Origin: Mikania micrantha
Taxonomy: Eukaryota > Streptophyta > Magnoliopsida > Asterales > Asteraceae
Assembly: GCA_009363875.1 (NCBI GenBank)
Contig: CM018687.1
Coordinates: 15,066,963 to 15,130,962, forward strand
Length of the DNA stretch: 64,000 nucleotides
Direction of reading: 5' to 3'
Shown here: piece after piece, positions 33,022 to 43,858 of the stretch
How the letters are laid out: every line of letters starts with the position of its first letter
Numbering within the stretch: the first letter of the stretch is position 1
The notes under the pieces: generated by a model
Seen by the model: only the letters and a program-made list of their open reading frames with translations
Told to the model about the DNA's origin: nothing
Databases searched by the model: none
Program-made: the position numbers and the translations under genes

Positions 33022-35739
33022 ATGGGAATTGAAACCCTTACTGGTGCGAACTACTCTGCTTGGAAAGATTCGCTGATGCTGACTCTTGGGATTACTGAGT
33101 TTGACTATGCACTGAGAGAGCCTGCACCTCCTGCCCTCACTGATAAGAGCACTGCTGAAGCTAAGTTGCTGTATGAGAAATGGGAGAAGGCTAATCGGAT
33201 GGCTCTCATGTTTATCAAGAACTCAATTAGCCCAATCATCAGAGGAGCAATTCCTGATTTGGCTAATGCTAAAGCTTACCTTACTGCTGTGGAGGAGCAA
33301 TTCAAAGGAACCTCAAAGGCACATGCTAGCACCCTGATTATGAAACTGGTGTCTACAAAATATGACGGAGTCAGTGGCATTCGTGAGCACATCATGATGA
33401 TGAACAACATGGCCCGTAAACTTAAGGGATTAGACATGGAGATCAGTGATGGTTTCTTAGTCCACTTCATCATGACTTCTCTTCCTGCATCTTATGAGGC
33501 TTTCAAGATCAACTACAACACTCAGAAAGAGAAGTGGTTGATGAATGAGTTGATTGCCATGTGCGTACAAGAGGAAGAGCGTCAGAAGCTGGAAAAACCT
33601 GATGTTGCTTACCTGATGGCTACTGGTTCGAAGAAAAGGAAGAACAATACTCATAAGGATGCTTCTAAAGTCCCTAAGTCCAATGCAGGTGCATCCTCCA
33701 GCTCTAACAATTCCAATGGCAATCCTTACTGCAAGTTCTGCCGAAAGGCAGGACATAAGCAAAAAGATTGCCCTAACTTCAAGGAATGGCTGGTTAAGAG
33801 AGGTAATCATCTTAATATGATAATTGAGTCCTTTAATTTAAATGTTCCAACTAATACTTGGTGGTTTGACTCTGGTTCTATGGTTCATGTGACCAATTCT
33901 ACTCAGGGATTCCTTACAATCCGGAGGCTGGAAAGAAACCAAAGAACACTTAAGCTTGGGGATGGAAAGGAACTATCTGTTGCTGCCGTGGGAACCTTAG
34001 AATTAATAATGAAAACCGGTCTATGTATTAAACTTTATGATACCTTATATATTCCTGAAATTTCTAGGAATCTTGTATCAGGACCAAAGTTAGACATGGA
34101 TGGTTTTTATGTTTCTCATGGTAATGGCAGACTTACTATTAGTTTTAATTCTCAAGTATTTGGTACTGGTCTTTTGGATGGTGGTCTCTATAAGTTAGAA
34201 CTAGATGATGATTTCTCTAAGTCTTTGTTATCATATAACATTAATGAGAACTCAACAAAGACTAAAAGAAAAAGAGACTTAGAAACTTCATCCATGTTGT
34301 GGCATCAACGTTTAGGCCACATCTCACGGGATCGCTTATCTCGACTCGTGAAGGATGAAGTTTTACCTTCTCTTGATTTCACTGACTTTGGAACATGCGT
34401 CAAATGCCTTAAAGGCAAAATGACAACAGCAACTAAGAAAGGTGCCACTCGGAGTTCTAATTTATTAGAAATAATTCACACCGATATTAGTGGCCCTTAC
34501 ACCATTGCTGGAATAACTGGACATACTTCATTTATCACTTTCATTGATGATTATTCTCGTTACATGTACTTGTATCTAATCAAGGACAAATCTGAATCAC
34601 TTACAACTTTTAAAGATTATAAAACTGAAGTTGAAAATCAACTAGATCTTAAAATAAAAGTTGTGAGATCAGATAGAGGAGGTGAATATTATGGTAGACA
34701 TACTGATGTGGGTCAGGCTCCTGGTCCATTTTATGAGTTTTGTAAAGGCCAGGGGATCGTGAACCAAAACACCATGCCCGGTACTCCTCAACAAAATGGT
34801 GTTGCTGAAAGGAGAAATAGAACCCTAATGAACATGGTGCGTAGTATGTTAGCCAACTCAGATTTACCCTCATTCCTCTGGACCGAGGCCTTAAAGACAG
34901 CAGTTCATATACTCAATAGAGTTCCTTCGAAATCTGTCCCTAAAACTCCTTATGAACTTTGGACAGGAAGGAAACCGAGTCTTAGATATATGAAAGTATG
35001 GGGTTGTCTTGCCGAAGCTAAACTCTATAATCCCTTCTTAAAGAAGCTTGACATGAAAACTGTTACATGTTACTTCATCGGGTATCCCGATCACTCAAAG
35101 GGTTATAGATTCTATTGTCCTACCCACGTCACTCGAATTGTAGAAACAAAGCATGCTCATTTCCTTGAGGATTCAAAGGTCAGTGGGAGCAGCGAAAATC
35201 CTGAATCTGATTTGCAAGAAGTACAAGACGCGGGGGGGAGACACTCGTCGACTAACTTACCTCCGATTACTCCTCTTGTACACCATGCTACTCCGAACTT
35301 CACTGCACCTACTCCGACACAATCAGGACTCACTACTGCTCCAAACGTTACCGAGAATGAAGGCACCTCATCTGATCAACATCAACACAATACCAACCAT
35401 GCTGAACCCGCTAATCAGCTCAGGAGGTCATCTAGGCCTAAAGTGCCTACTAACTTTGATGATTATGTAACCTACCTGACTGAAGCTGAAATGGATGCCG
35501 GAAAGTTTACTGATCCTACCTCTTATCATGAAGCCATTACTAGTGATCAATCTTCTGAATGGAAGATGGCTATGACTGATGAGCTTGATTCAATGAAGAA
35601 AAACGATGTTTGGGATTTAGTAGAACTACCCAACGGAGTAAAACCCGTAGGATGTAAATGGGTGTTCAAAACAAAACTGGATCCGAATGGGAACATTGAA
35701 CGCTTCAAAGCAAGATTGGTTGCAAAAGGTTTCACTTAG
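33022..35739 (+). pseudogene. copia gag-protease-integrase-RT start, ended by a nonsense codon
   Basis: Polyprotein of 905 codons from ATG 33022. Seen: gag (TGANYSAWKDSLMLTLG at the start), CCHC knuckle CKFCRKAGHKQKDC (about 33731-33772), protease motif WWFDSGSMVHV (about 33862; DSGS where DSGA is usual), GAG-pre-integrase MLWHQRLGHISRDRL (about 34297), and integrase Asp/Asp/Glu residues in HTDISGP (about 34480), RSDRGGEY (about 34668) and NGVAERRN (about 34795). RT then starts with GCKWVFKTKLDPNG and RFKARLVAKGFT. The frame stops at TAG 35737-35739, where copia elements have Q (KGFTQKEG). The same frame continues after it, so this is one C-to-T nonsense change. Translation would stop before the RT active site. 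Confidence 0.92.
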
Positions 35740-36611
35740 AAAGAGGGAATTGACTATCAAGAGACCTTCTCTCCTGTCTCTCGTAAAGATTCCTTAAGGA
35801 TCGTGATGGCCCTCGTAGCTCATTTTGATTTAGAGCTACATCAGATGGACGTCAAAACTGCTTTCCTAAACGGCGACTTGTATGAAGACGTGTTCATGAA
35901 ACAGCCTGAGGGCTTCATGCCTGAAGGTCAAGAGCATTTAGTCTGCAAGCTAAAGAAATCCATCTACGGGTTAAAGCAAGCCTCACGTCAATGGTATCTA
36001 AAGTTTGATGAAGTGATGAAGAAGCACGGTTTCCTAAAGAATCAAGTGGATCAATGCACCTACCTCAAGATGAGTGGGAACAACTTTACTATACTTGTCC
36101 TTTATGTCGATGACATCCTTCTGGCAAGTAATAGCTTAGATATGTTGCATGAGTCGAAGCGCTTACTTTCGCATAATTTCGACATGAAGGATCTCGGAGA
36201 GGCCTCTTACGTTATTGGCATCGAAATACACCGAGATAGAGTCAATGGACTTTTGGGTTTATCTCAGAAGGCTTACATTGATCGGGTCCTCACACGCTAC
36301 AACATGCAAAACTGCTCTCCCTCTGTAGCTCCAGTAGTTAAAGGAGATGTCTTCGGTTCCTTTCAGTGTCCGAAGACTGAGGCTGAAAAGGCGCAAATGA
36401 GAATGATACCTTATGCATCAGTAGTCGGGAGCCTTATGTATGCTCAAGTCTGTACTCGTCCCGATATCGCTTACATTGCTGGAATGCTCGGCCGTTATCA
36501 AACTAATCCTGGCCTTGATCACTGGAAAGCAGCTAAGAAAGTACTTAGATATCTTCAAGGGACAAAGGACTTCAAACTGACTTATAGGAGAAGTGATAAT
36601 TTGGAAGTGGT
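35740..36611 (+). pseudogene. copia reverse transcriptase core, downstream of the nonsense codon
   Basis: Same frame as the upstream gag-pol. KEGIDYQETFSPVSRKDSLR, then HQMDVKTAFLNGDLYEDV (about 35850), ILVLYVDDILLASN with the YVDD catalytic site (about 36094-36130), LGEASYVIGIEIHRDR, and CTRPDIAYIAGMLGRYQ (about 36450) to YRRSDNLEV. A one-base loss near 36606-36613 moves the frame; GYSDSDFAKCKDDKKSTSGY continues in the next frame. Otherwise it is undamaged. Confidence 0.9.
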
Positions 36612-37088
36612 GGTTATTCTGATTCTGACTTTGCTAAATGCAAAGATGACAAGAAATCCACTTCGGGGTACATCTTTATGTTAGCAGGCGGACCGATCTC
36701 ATGGAAGAGTCATAAGCAGCAGCTGACAACAACCTCAACTATGATGGCTGAATATGTTGCAGTGTACAATGCAACCTGTCATGGAATGTTGTTGAGAAAC
36801 CTTATCGCTGGACTCAAAGTCGTTAACTCTATCTCTAGACCATTGAAGCTTTACTGTGATAACTCAGCAGCCGTTAACTTCTCGAACAGTAACAGTTCGA
36901 CCGGTGCTGGTTTATATCTTGATACAAAGTACTTGTTCGTTCGCGAGCGAGTTGAGGAAAATAATCTTTGTATTGAGTATATAAGTACTAAAGTTATGCT
37001 TGCGGATCCGATGACTAAAGGTCTCCCTCCTAAGATATTCGAAGAACATGTTTTGAAGATGGGCTTATGTAAAGACCTTATGGCATAA
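36612..37088 (+). pseudogene. copia RNase H end, after frameshift
   Basis: Begins GYSDSDFAKCKDDKK, then FMLAGGPISWKSHKQQ, TTTSTMMAEYVAVYNA, LYCDNSAAVNF (about 36850) and DPMTKGLPPKIFEEHV, the normal end of copia RNase H, with stop at 37088. It is in a different frame from the RT part. Confidence 0.9.
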
Positions 37089-37390
37089 TGTACTTACTTA
37101 TGATTAATGAAATTTCCTCACTTATTTGATTTGTTTGTCTCTAAATATATGTTTATGCATGCCTAACGACATTTAGACACTAATAACACAAATCATTCGT
37201 TAAAGGGCTTACTCGTTAATTGATCATAACTTAAGTTTTAAATTTGTATTGTAGTATGATTAATGGGGGTCTTGAATTGAATAACTGATTCAATGACTGT
37301 ATTTCTCTGCTATGATTACAATTTAGAACTAAAATGAGTATTATCAATCTGCAGACTTACTTAATGCTCATAATAAATAATCACTTGGCC

Positions 37391-37401
37391 AAGTGGGAGA
37401 A
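37391..37401 (+). other. Polypurine tract of the copia element
   Basis: AAGTGGGAGAA directly before the 3' LTR start TGTTAG. Confidence 0.85.
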
Positions 37402-37838
37402 TGTTAGACTAAATAATTAAATGTGGCCCTTATGATTATTTAATTAAATAGATCAATTACCTAAATACCCCTAACAGATAGATAATTATTTGATGGACGT
37501 AATTATCCTTATTTATCCTAATTAGGGTTTCCCCTTGGGTGTATATATAAAGAGATTAAGGCTCCTAATTAGAGGTTACTCACTTTTACAACATCACACA
37601 CGATTTCTCCTCACCCTTAGAGAAATCGTGACCCCATAACCGAGTCTCTCTTCTCATCTCCATCCTCACCATACACCCTAAACAGGAACCCGGTCAAGAT
37701 CATCATCTCAGGAATCTCTCAGGAACGATGTCTGGAATCAACAACGCATTCACTGGATTCACAGGTTTCATCTAATCTCTATTTCATTGTTATTTTCGTA
37801 TTCATGTTTACATCTAAACCAAAGGAATCGATCCAACA
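37402..37838 (+). mobile_element. 3' LTR of the copia element
   Basis: 437 bp, read as matching the 5' LTR except one G-to-A change in ACGGG, followed by the GATCC target duplication. Confidence 0.95.
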
Positions 37839-37843
37839 GATCC

Positions 37844-38825
37844 CACAGACTATGTTTAACTAATCTCACATCAGACCTTAAATGGATGATTGACAATTTT
37901 ATTAATCTTTTCACAAAAATTAAAAAGCATTTGATAAATCATTTTCGACTTTGAATGAGTTTCTTTTATTCTTTTCTCAAAAGAAGTGTTGCTTTATCAT
38001 CTGAACAAGCGCGTGCATGTCATTTTTCCACCAAAAAAGAGATTTAGCATATTGTTTTTATCAAACACCTTATGTTAACAATTTACTCGTCTAATCTTCT
38101 TTAATGAATAAACTTTAACCATTCTACTTATAATTCTCAGATCATCAAATTAAGTCATGATATGAAAAATCTTACTAGCTTTCAATTTCAATATTTCATT
38201 CATATGAATGCTTAGAATACAAATTCATAATAGCTAGTAATTTGATGTTTTATAAGCATTACAATCATAGTTTCATGTTTTCTAACATGTGTATACGCTC
38301 AATTTCACTTTTATTGGGTTAAACTCAACTATTTTCATCCAAAAAATTGTAAGAGAGATAAAGTGAGGATTCGGAAACACTTACTAGCTACAGAATTAGG
38401 TGATTTTATTTTTAAATTCTGATTTAGCAGCAAAAAGAGACGAATTGAAGCTAAGTCTCTCATTTCGTCCCCTACTCTCTTTGTTATCATGTTACCAGAC
38501 TTTAAAGCAAGCTTTCTCCATTACCAAAATCAAGTTTTGTCATTTGGCAAAACTAGCCCCTTAACTTTAATTAGTTAACTTATTAAACAATCTAATCAAG
38601 TTAGTTACGAGTTAACTTTAATACATTGATTATAATTATATTATACAACATAATTTAGAAACACATTTATGCTTATATTATTTAATTTCAAAACACATAT
38701 AACCATTAAAATCAGTCGTTACAATACATATATGCATGTCATTACAATACATATATGCGTGTCTCTTCTAGCAAGGATAATTGTATAGAACTAAAGAAAA
38801 CCAAGCATGTTCATTAAGCGTAACA
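37844..38825 (+). other. Intergenic, 3' flank of the C2 / RWP-RK / PB1 gene
   Basis: AT-rich, no coding motif. It contains the region where the downstream gene (minus strand) would end its transcript. Confidence 0.4.
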
Positions 38826-40921
38826 CTATAGACAAGGATATGATACTGGTTGTGGGGATGGGAGCACACGAAGTCGAATCATAATTCGATCAGATTTTTT
38901 TAAACTATGGATACAATCATTCATTTCTTCATTAGATGATAATAATATCCAATCTCCATCTTCATCAAGGTACTTGAGTTTAAATGTCCCAACACTCAAC
39001 TTGAACTTCACACCGATTGTTTTCTCAACAGTCGCAAATGTTGCTTGTGAGATTGGGAGATTGAATTTGATCATATCATCAACATACTCTGCTTTTATGA
39101 ACAACGTATTTTTGTTTATGTTGATGGTTGATGGTTCTTGAGTTGTTACATTTGCTTCATTTGTGCTGATTTGAATATTGCAAGATTCATTTGCATTTCT
39201 CTTCAGTAATTTTGGCCCTCGCCATTCTAAAATGCCATGAGCTTTGCATTTGCGTTTCAATGTAGATAAAGAAACTATTGGGCAAGATCAAGAAAGATGA
39301 TTTATTATTTTATTATATTTTTCGCATATGAAAGTGTAATGAAACAAACATGCCATTCCAATTAGTGTAGAGAATTTTCAGATTACGAACAATCGGATGA
39401 AATTGAAAGTCGTGGATCGTACTTTCAGATCAAACTATTTGCGGTTCACCCAAATATTTGATCGGATAAAATTCAATTTCGTTCAAGAACAAGTATAAGA
39501 AATTCGTTGTGAATTCGAGAGAATGAACCTGTGAATATTTTTCCATCGATCAATTCTTGATATTCAGAAGTTTGGAAACTGTCTCCACGCAGTTTTCCAA
39601 CTTTCATTTTTCACAATTTTGCCACTAAACTTTTATTCCGAATTTTATATCCAAATTCGTAAAATCAATTTTTTCTATTGACTTGGCAGCTCGACCCCAG
39701 CCAGGGGCTCTGCCTCTTGGACCCCGCTAACCGGGGGCGTTTCCCCCTTTGAACCCCCTTGAATTATAAAATATTAAATAAGCGTGCACCCCACACCCAA
39801 CTTATTTAATAAATTTCATAATTCATATTAATCGATAAAATTAATCCCAATTACACTAAAATATCTACCAATTAGAATATTGTAAAACAGGTAATCGAAT
39901 TGAAGATTATCATTACCATTAAGGTTATGCGAAGCTTCTTTCATGGTTTTTCCAAATTGCTTCTCAATGCCATGTTGAGTTAAAGGGATTTTAGCCGTCT
40001 TGTGATTCCCATTTGGTTTTCGCGTAGGATTTGTAACACAGTAAACATCTAAAAATTGGTTATCCATGTCCTCTGGAGGTAATACTTTGGAAGTTATCTG
40101 GCATGTTACTTTGGAAGGTGCTATGCTATCCACAACAATGGGTTGTTTAGCTTGAAATGTCTGGAAATTAGTATTTTGACCCACTACTTCATCAGTTAGA
40201 TCATAAGTGTCAGATGACACTGAACTATCTGAATTCAAACCAATATATTGAGTCACCATCATATGGTTTTCTTTGACAACTTTCGGATCCGCGAACCCGG
40301 TTTTCTCAAATTCTGTTAAGTCCGCATTAGTGTTGGCAGATCCATTGGCAACAGGTGGTGGGATTGAAATTTTATCAGGAGAAGCTTCTTTGGTATACGA
40401 CATTGACAAGTGAACGAAACCTGAAGGCGAGTGGAACAGATCGGTTAAAGACAAACAGAATTCTTTGTCTAATGTGCCATTTTTTGAGAGGATTTCTGAT
40501 AATGGGATTAAAGTAAATGCCAATAATTTATCTGGATGATCATATCTCATTGTGCAACACAGCTCATATATCTCACATTTGAGAGAAGAATCGATTGTTG
40601 GCACATGAATTTGAAGAGTTTCATTAAAGATTGGATTGTTGCCATTCCCCTCGACGTATTGAGTGATGACTGATATCTCAGGGTTGCTTGTGATGCTAAT
40701 TTTGGCATAAACATCTTTTTCATTGTATGAAAAGATGTGTTCCATGTCTCTAGCTTGATGAATGTGAACAATTAGAACACCAAGAAATGATAATGATTCA
40801 GGTTCGGGTTGTTGGAGATGAAATTTGGGTTTTTTGTTAAAAGATCAAGATTTTGTTTTTCGGGTTCTTGGAATGTAGATGAGGTCTTGAATGGAGACAC
40901 AACAGATTGTGGGGTGTCCAT
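38826..40921 (-). CDS. C2 / RWP-RK / PB1 chimeric gene (copy B), N-terminal frameshift
   Basis: Minus strand. ATG at 40921 opens MDTPQSVVSPFKTSS (about 49 codons, then stop in that frame). A 1-bp loss near 40800, shown by copy A, puts the rest in another frame: LGVLIVHIHQARDMEHIF, DVYAKISITSNPE and NNPIFNETLQIHVPTIDSSL (C2 beta sandwich, 40780-40430), FHSPSGFVHLSMSY, a linker with FADPKVVKENHMMVTQYIGL (as in the plant C2 family recalled), then without any stop KTAKIPLTQHGIEKQFGKTM, the first half of an RWP-RK domain, to 39917. A phase-1 GT-AG intron (39916-39275) completes the V codon and exon 2 continues SLSTLKRKCKAHGILEW, a weak RWP-RK signature (EWRGPK), then a PB1 domain (IKAEYVDDMIKFNLPIS ... 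KYLDEDGDWILLSSNEEM with the acidic OPCA motif), stop at 38826. From the internal ATG 40745 it gives 425 residues but loses the first C2 strand. RWP-RK plus PB1 is typical of NIN-like transcription factors; C2 in front is not. Confidence 0.75.
39275..39916 (-). other. Phase-1 intron splitting the RWP-RK domain
   Basis: Donor AATG/GTAATG and acceptor CCCAATAG/TTTC, 642 nt. It joins G with TT to give valine, so NLN-V-SLSTLKRKC reads as one RWP-RK helix region. The intron holds a GC-rich patch with AGGGGCTCTGCC and CCGGGGGCG (39700-39740), similar to that at 55.1 kb and probably from a retroelement. Confidence 0.75.
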
Positions 40922-41700
40922 GAAAACCTGCAAAAATTAAAAATTTTAAAGATCAACAACCTGCAAATTCGCTTATATTTGATGCAAATTTTTACAATAT
41001 TAAACAAGAGCTTTAGATGATGAGGAATTAAAGATCAAGAATAAGCAGAAGTTGGAGTTAATTTAGAAACTTTTGCAATCAGTTTTCAAACAATTAAATA
41101 ATGAGCAAATTCATGATTCTTAAATAGTTAATCATCAACTTTGATTCAAACCCTGTATAGGCAGAGCAAAACTCACTTCAAATACTTAAAATCAAACTGT
41201 AACTCATAGGAATTTAGAACTTAAGCAACTGCAAAATCATAAGCCCATGAAAACCAGCAAAAGATTAAAGATTTTGATCATAAACAATCTGCTGAAAATG
41301 GAGTCAATTAGCACCCTTTTGCAGCAAATTTTCTGAAAATGAAACAAAAACTATATTATAAAGCCTTTGAGCGTGTAGTAAAGCAAAACTCACTTCAATT
41401 GCTGAAAATTAAATTAAGAATTTAACCTGAAAAGGTTGAACACGAAGAACCCGAATGTTGATTCCCAATTAATCAAAATATTTATGTAAATTAAGTCAAA
41501 GAACAGTTCTCAAGCCAGAATCAAAGAGTAAAACCAGGTGATAAATAAATTGAAAAAAAAAAAAAAAAAGCGAATTAGATCAATTCTTGCCTTTTGTGAG
41601 ACTAGATTCAAGAAAATGATGAAGAATTTGTTGGTACTGATCCCAGAAATTCTGTAGACAACTAAGAATTGATGGGTTTTCTAAAGACAAAGGTCTCAGA
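40922..41700 (-). other. 5' region of copy B: leader and probable GC-AG intron
   Basis: Matches the upstream region of copy A. Acceptor TTTTTGCAG ends at 40928, six bases before the ATG. Candidate donor AAAAG/GCAAG is at 41591/41590, giving a 663-nt leader intron. Preservation of donor and acceptor in both copies supports, but does not prove, splicing. Confidence 0.45.
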
Positions 41701-41834
41701 AAGTTCATGAGTGACTTCCTCTTACTTTGTGATTATGTACGTCATGCGCGTTTTAAACAGCAGTCGACGATTATCCGTGGGTTTAACTTCAGTATGTGAT
41801 TTTATATAGATATAAGACCATCACTCAAACAGGG

Positions 41835-42000
41835 TTATTCAAAATTCTCGTCGCTCGTTGCTCGCTAGACAAAAACTCCAAAAAACTCGTTCGAATTTCT
41901 CTCGGTTTTCAACGAGCCAGAGCATGAGACAAGGGCCACTCGTCGCTTGCTCGGATAGTCGATCATTTGGATCGTTCGTTTCTCCTCGTTTAAGTATGAC
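41835..42000. other. GCTCG-rich patch, possible miniature element remnant
   Basis: Dense in CGTCGCTCGTTGCTCGC-type words. No clean inverted ends or duplication were found. Confidence 0.3.
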
Positions 42001-42219
42001 TAAATTATATCTTACTCCTATATATAATATATATTGGTGAGAGAAGGTTTACACGTGTTAAAATTAAGAAATTTACAATAGGTATAGCTTGAGGTACAAA
42101 TGCTAATGCATAAACTCTTAAAACTGGATTTCTTTTCCCGCCCATCGTTTCAAATCCTAAAATCAATCTCTTTCCCTCGTTTGAAAGACAAACATGTAAA
42201 CAACCGCATGAGGGATTCC

Positions 42220-42344
42220 TCAAAACCCTAACCATTCGCTCTCTTCTTCAACATCCCTAACCCATTCACCCTCCTGATATCTCACGCATTCTCATGATGG
42301 TGACTCGGTGGTTTCAGCTCGGATTAGAGCATGGAGGAGATGAT
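42220..42344 (+). promoter_or_regulatory. Possible gene start fragment with telo-box
   Basis: AAACCCTA (42223-42230), a motif common in plant growth-related promoters, is followed by a C/T-rich leader and ATG at 42294 (MMVTRWFQLGLEH...). The reading is lost after 17 codons at a gypsy-like LTR start (42345). It is a fragment only and the product is not recognised. Confidence 0.3.
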
Positions 42345-42685
42345 TGTGACAATTCACAAATTCCAGGTTAAAATCATGGGCATTATTCTAAACTAAGTCT
42401 TATTAAGATTAAAATAATCAAAACAAACTTTTAGAATCAAATTTACTCATGAATCAAAGAAAGAACAATGACACACATTCGAGACATAAATCGCGAAAAT
42501 TTTGAAAAAAAGGTAATTTGGTGTGCGTAATTGTCAAATTCATAACAACCCGAACTTCCTAACCACATTATATTCCTAATGTAATGTAATGGGAAGTATG
42601 ACAATATGGTTGATCAAATGTAGCAATTCCTTAAGATACGTGCGAAAAAGCCGAAAAATAAATCACCAAAACCATAAAACTCAAA
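42345..42685 (+). mobile_element. Start of a gypsy-type LTR, interrupted
   Basis: TGTGACAATTCACAAATTCC resembles the start of the Tekay-type LTR at 2603 (TGTGACATCCGTGAAAATCC). It is interrupted at 42690 by the solo LTR and its continuation (from 44799) has no recognised right end. Confidence 0.45.
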
Positions 42686-42875
42686 TGTTATGTAACGACC
42701 CGATTTTAATAAAACGGATACGTTTGAGATAATCATTAATAAAATGATTGTATTTATTACAAATTGAAAATATGTGAGAAATGATGAACGTGGAAGAAAA
42801 CCGAATGCGAAATAGAGCTCCAGATTGTTCGGAATCGCGAAACGAAGATAAAAATCGAAAAACGAAGAAAATCGC

Positions 42876-43010
42876 CTGGGGCGGTACGCCCCAACCCGCA
42901 TGCCCGCGATAGGCGATGCGCGCGGGAGGGGGGGAAATATCTGGCTTTGTCCCATCCGCGCGGTACGCCTGAGTCCGGCGTTTCCCGCTGGGCGATACGC
43001 CTGGGGTCTG
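42876..43010 (+). repeat. GGCG(G/A)TACGCC palindromes in the solo LTR
   Basis: GC-rich island in an AT-rich LTR with GGCGGTACGCC, CGCGGTACGCC, GGCGATACGCC and CGATAGGCGATGCGCG. Each can fold into a short hairpin. Confidence 0.65.
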
Positions 43011-43858
43011 TGGCGGCTGCAGAAACCTTATCTTCACAGATTTCACCCACACACACACAAATCTATCTCTTTCTCGATCATTCTCGCCACAAACACACAC
43101 ATATACGAATTTTAAGTTTGCAATATCGATTTTGAAGCTATCCAGACGTTCGGGTTGAGCCGTGGGTCGTTTCTACGCGTCCAGATCGTTGTTTTTCAAT
43201 CAGGAATCCGTTTGAAGGGTAACGATTCGTTTTATCTCGTTTATTTTGATAATTTACGGATTAAATATAGTTTAGTGTATTATATAATGATCTGGGATGA
43301 TTAGAAACGAAGGACTAGGTGTTTTAACGGTGAAATCTTGATTTTGATCCGTTATAATGCCCGTTTGTTATGAAACTCATATTATTGAGTACGATTATTA
43401 GTGGGGTGATTAAAGAGTGGTTGTGGTGGTCTTGGATCATTCTTTAGAATGATAAATTAACGTGTAAAGTTGAAAGTTAATGATTTTAACATAAAACAAT
43501 GTTGTGAAAATTTAAATATGATAAAGAACATGTGTAGATTAATTTCTACACATGGGTTAGTGATAAAAACCTTAATGAGGTTTTGATTAAAAAATAAAGA
43601 ATGAAACAGGCCAAATGAATTAGATTACATAAATAACACAAGTTGTGTGTTCATGTTGTTAAATCCTGTTATATGTAAATATATAATAGGAAGTGGAGGT
43701 GAATCTAGTTCTAGAAGGCCTGGAAAAGAGTTGGTGATTATTGATAACTCTTCAAATTAAGGTAAGTTACCTGTTTGATTGAACTTGTAGTTAAGGACTG
43801 GGTGAGTCCATACTACAAGTGATTGTATTATACGTGATTGTGGTTATTGTTGTTGCAT

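Larger units (their letters stand above)
31346..37838 (+). mobile_element. Complete Ty1/copia retrotransposon, TSD GATCC
   Basis: A 6493-bp element with both LTRs, primer binding site, leader, gag-pol and polypurine tract, flanked by GATCC at 31341-31345 and 37839-37843. By eye the two 437-bp LTRs differ at one position (ACGGG versus ACAGG). With the commonly used 1.3e-8 substitutions per site per year this would be roughly 0.1 million years, with a wide margin for a single change. Despite its youth it cannot encode full pol (one stop, one frameshift). Confidence 0.95.

Noticed and set aside
39828..39916. C-terminal extension FDYLFYNILIGRYFSVIG of the C2 frame
   Set aside because: It reads past a good GT donor (39916) into intron sequence; the spliced continuation gives a coherent RWP-RK domain.
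42681..43135. Overlapping open frames on both strands of the 2.1-kb solo LTR
   Set aside because: They result from the GC-rich palindrome cluster. No domain, and the interval is a solo LTR with target duplications.
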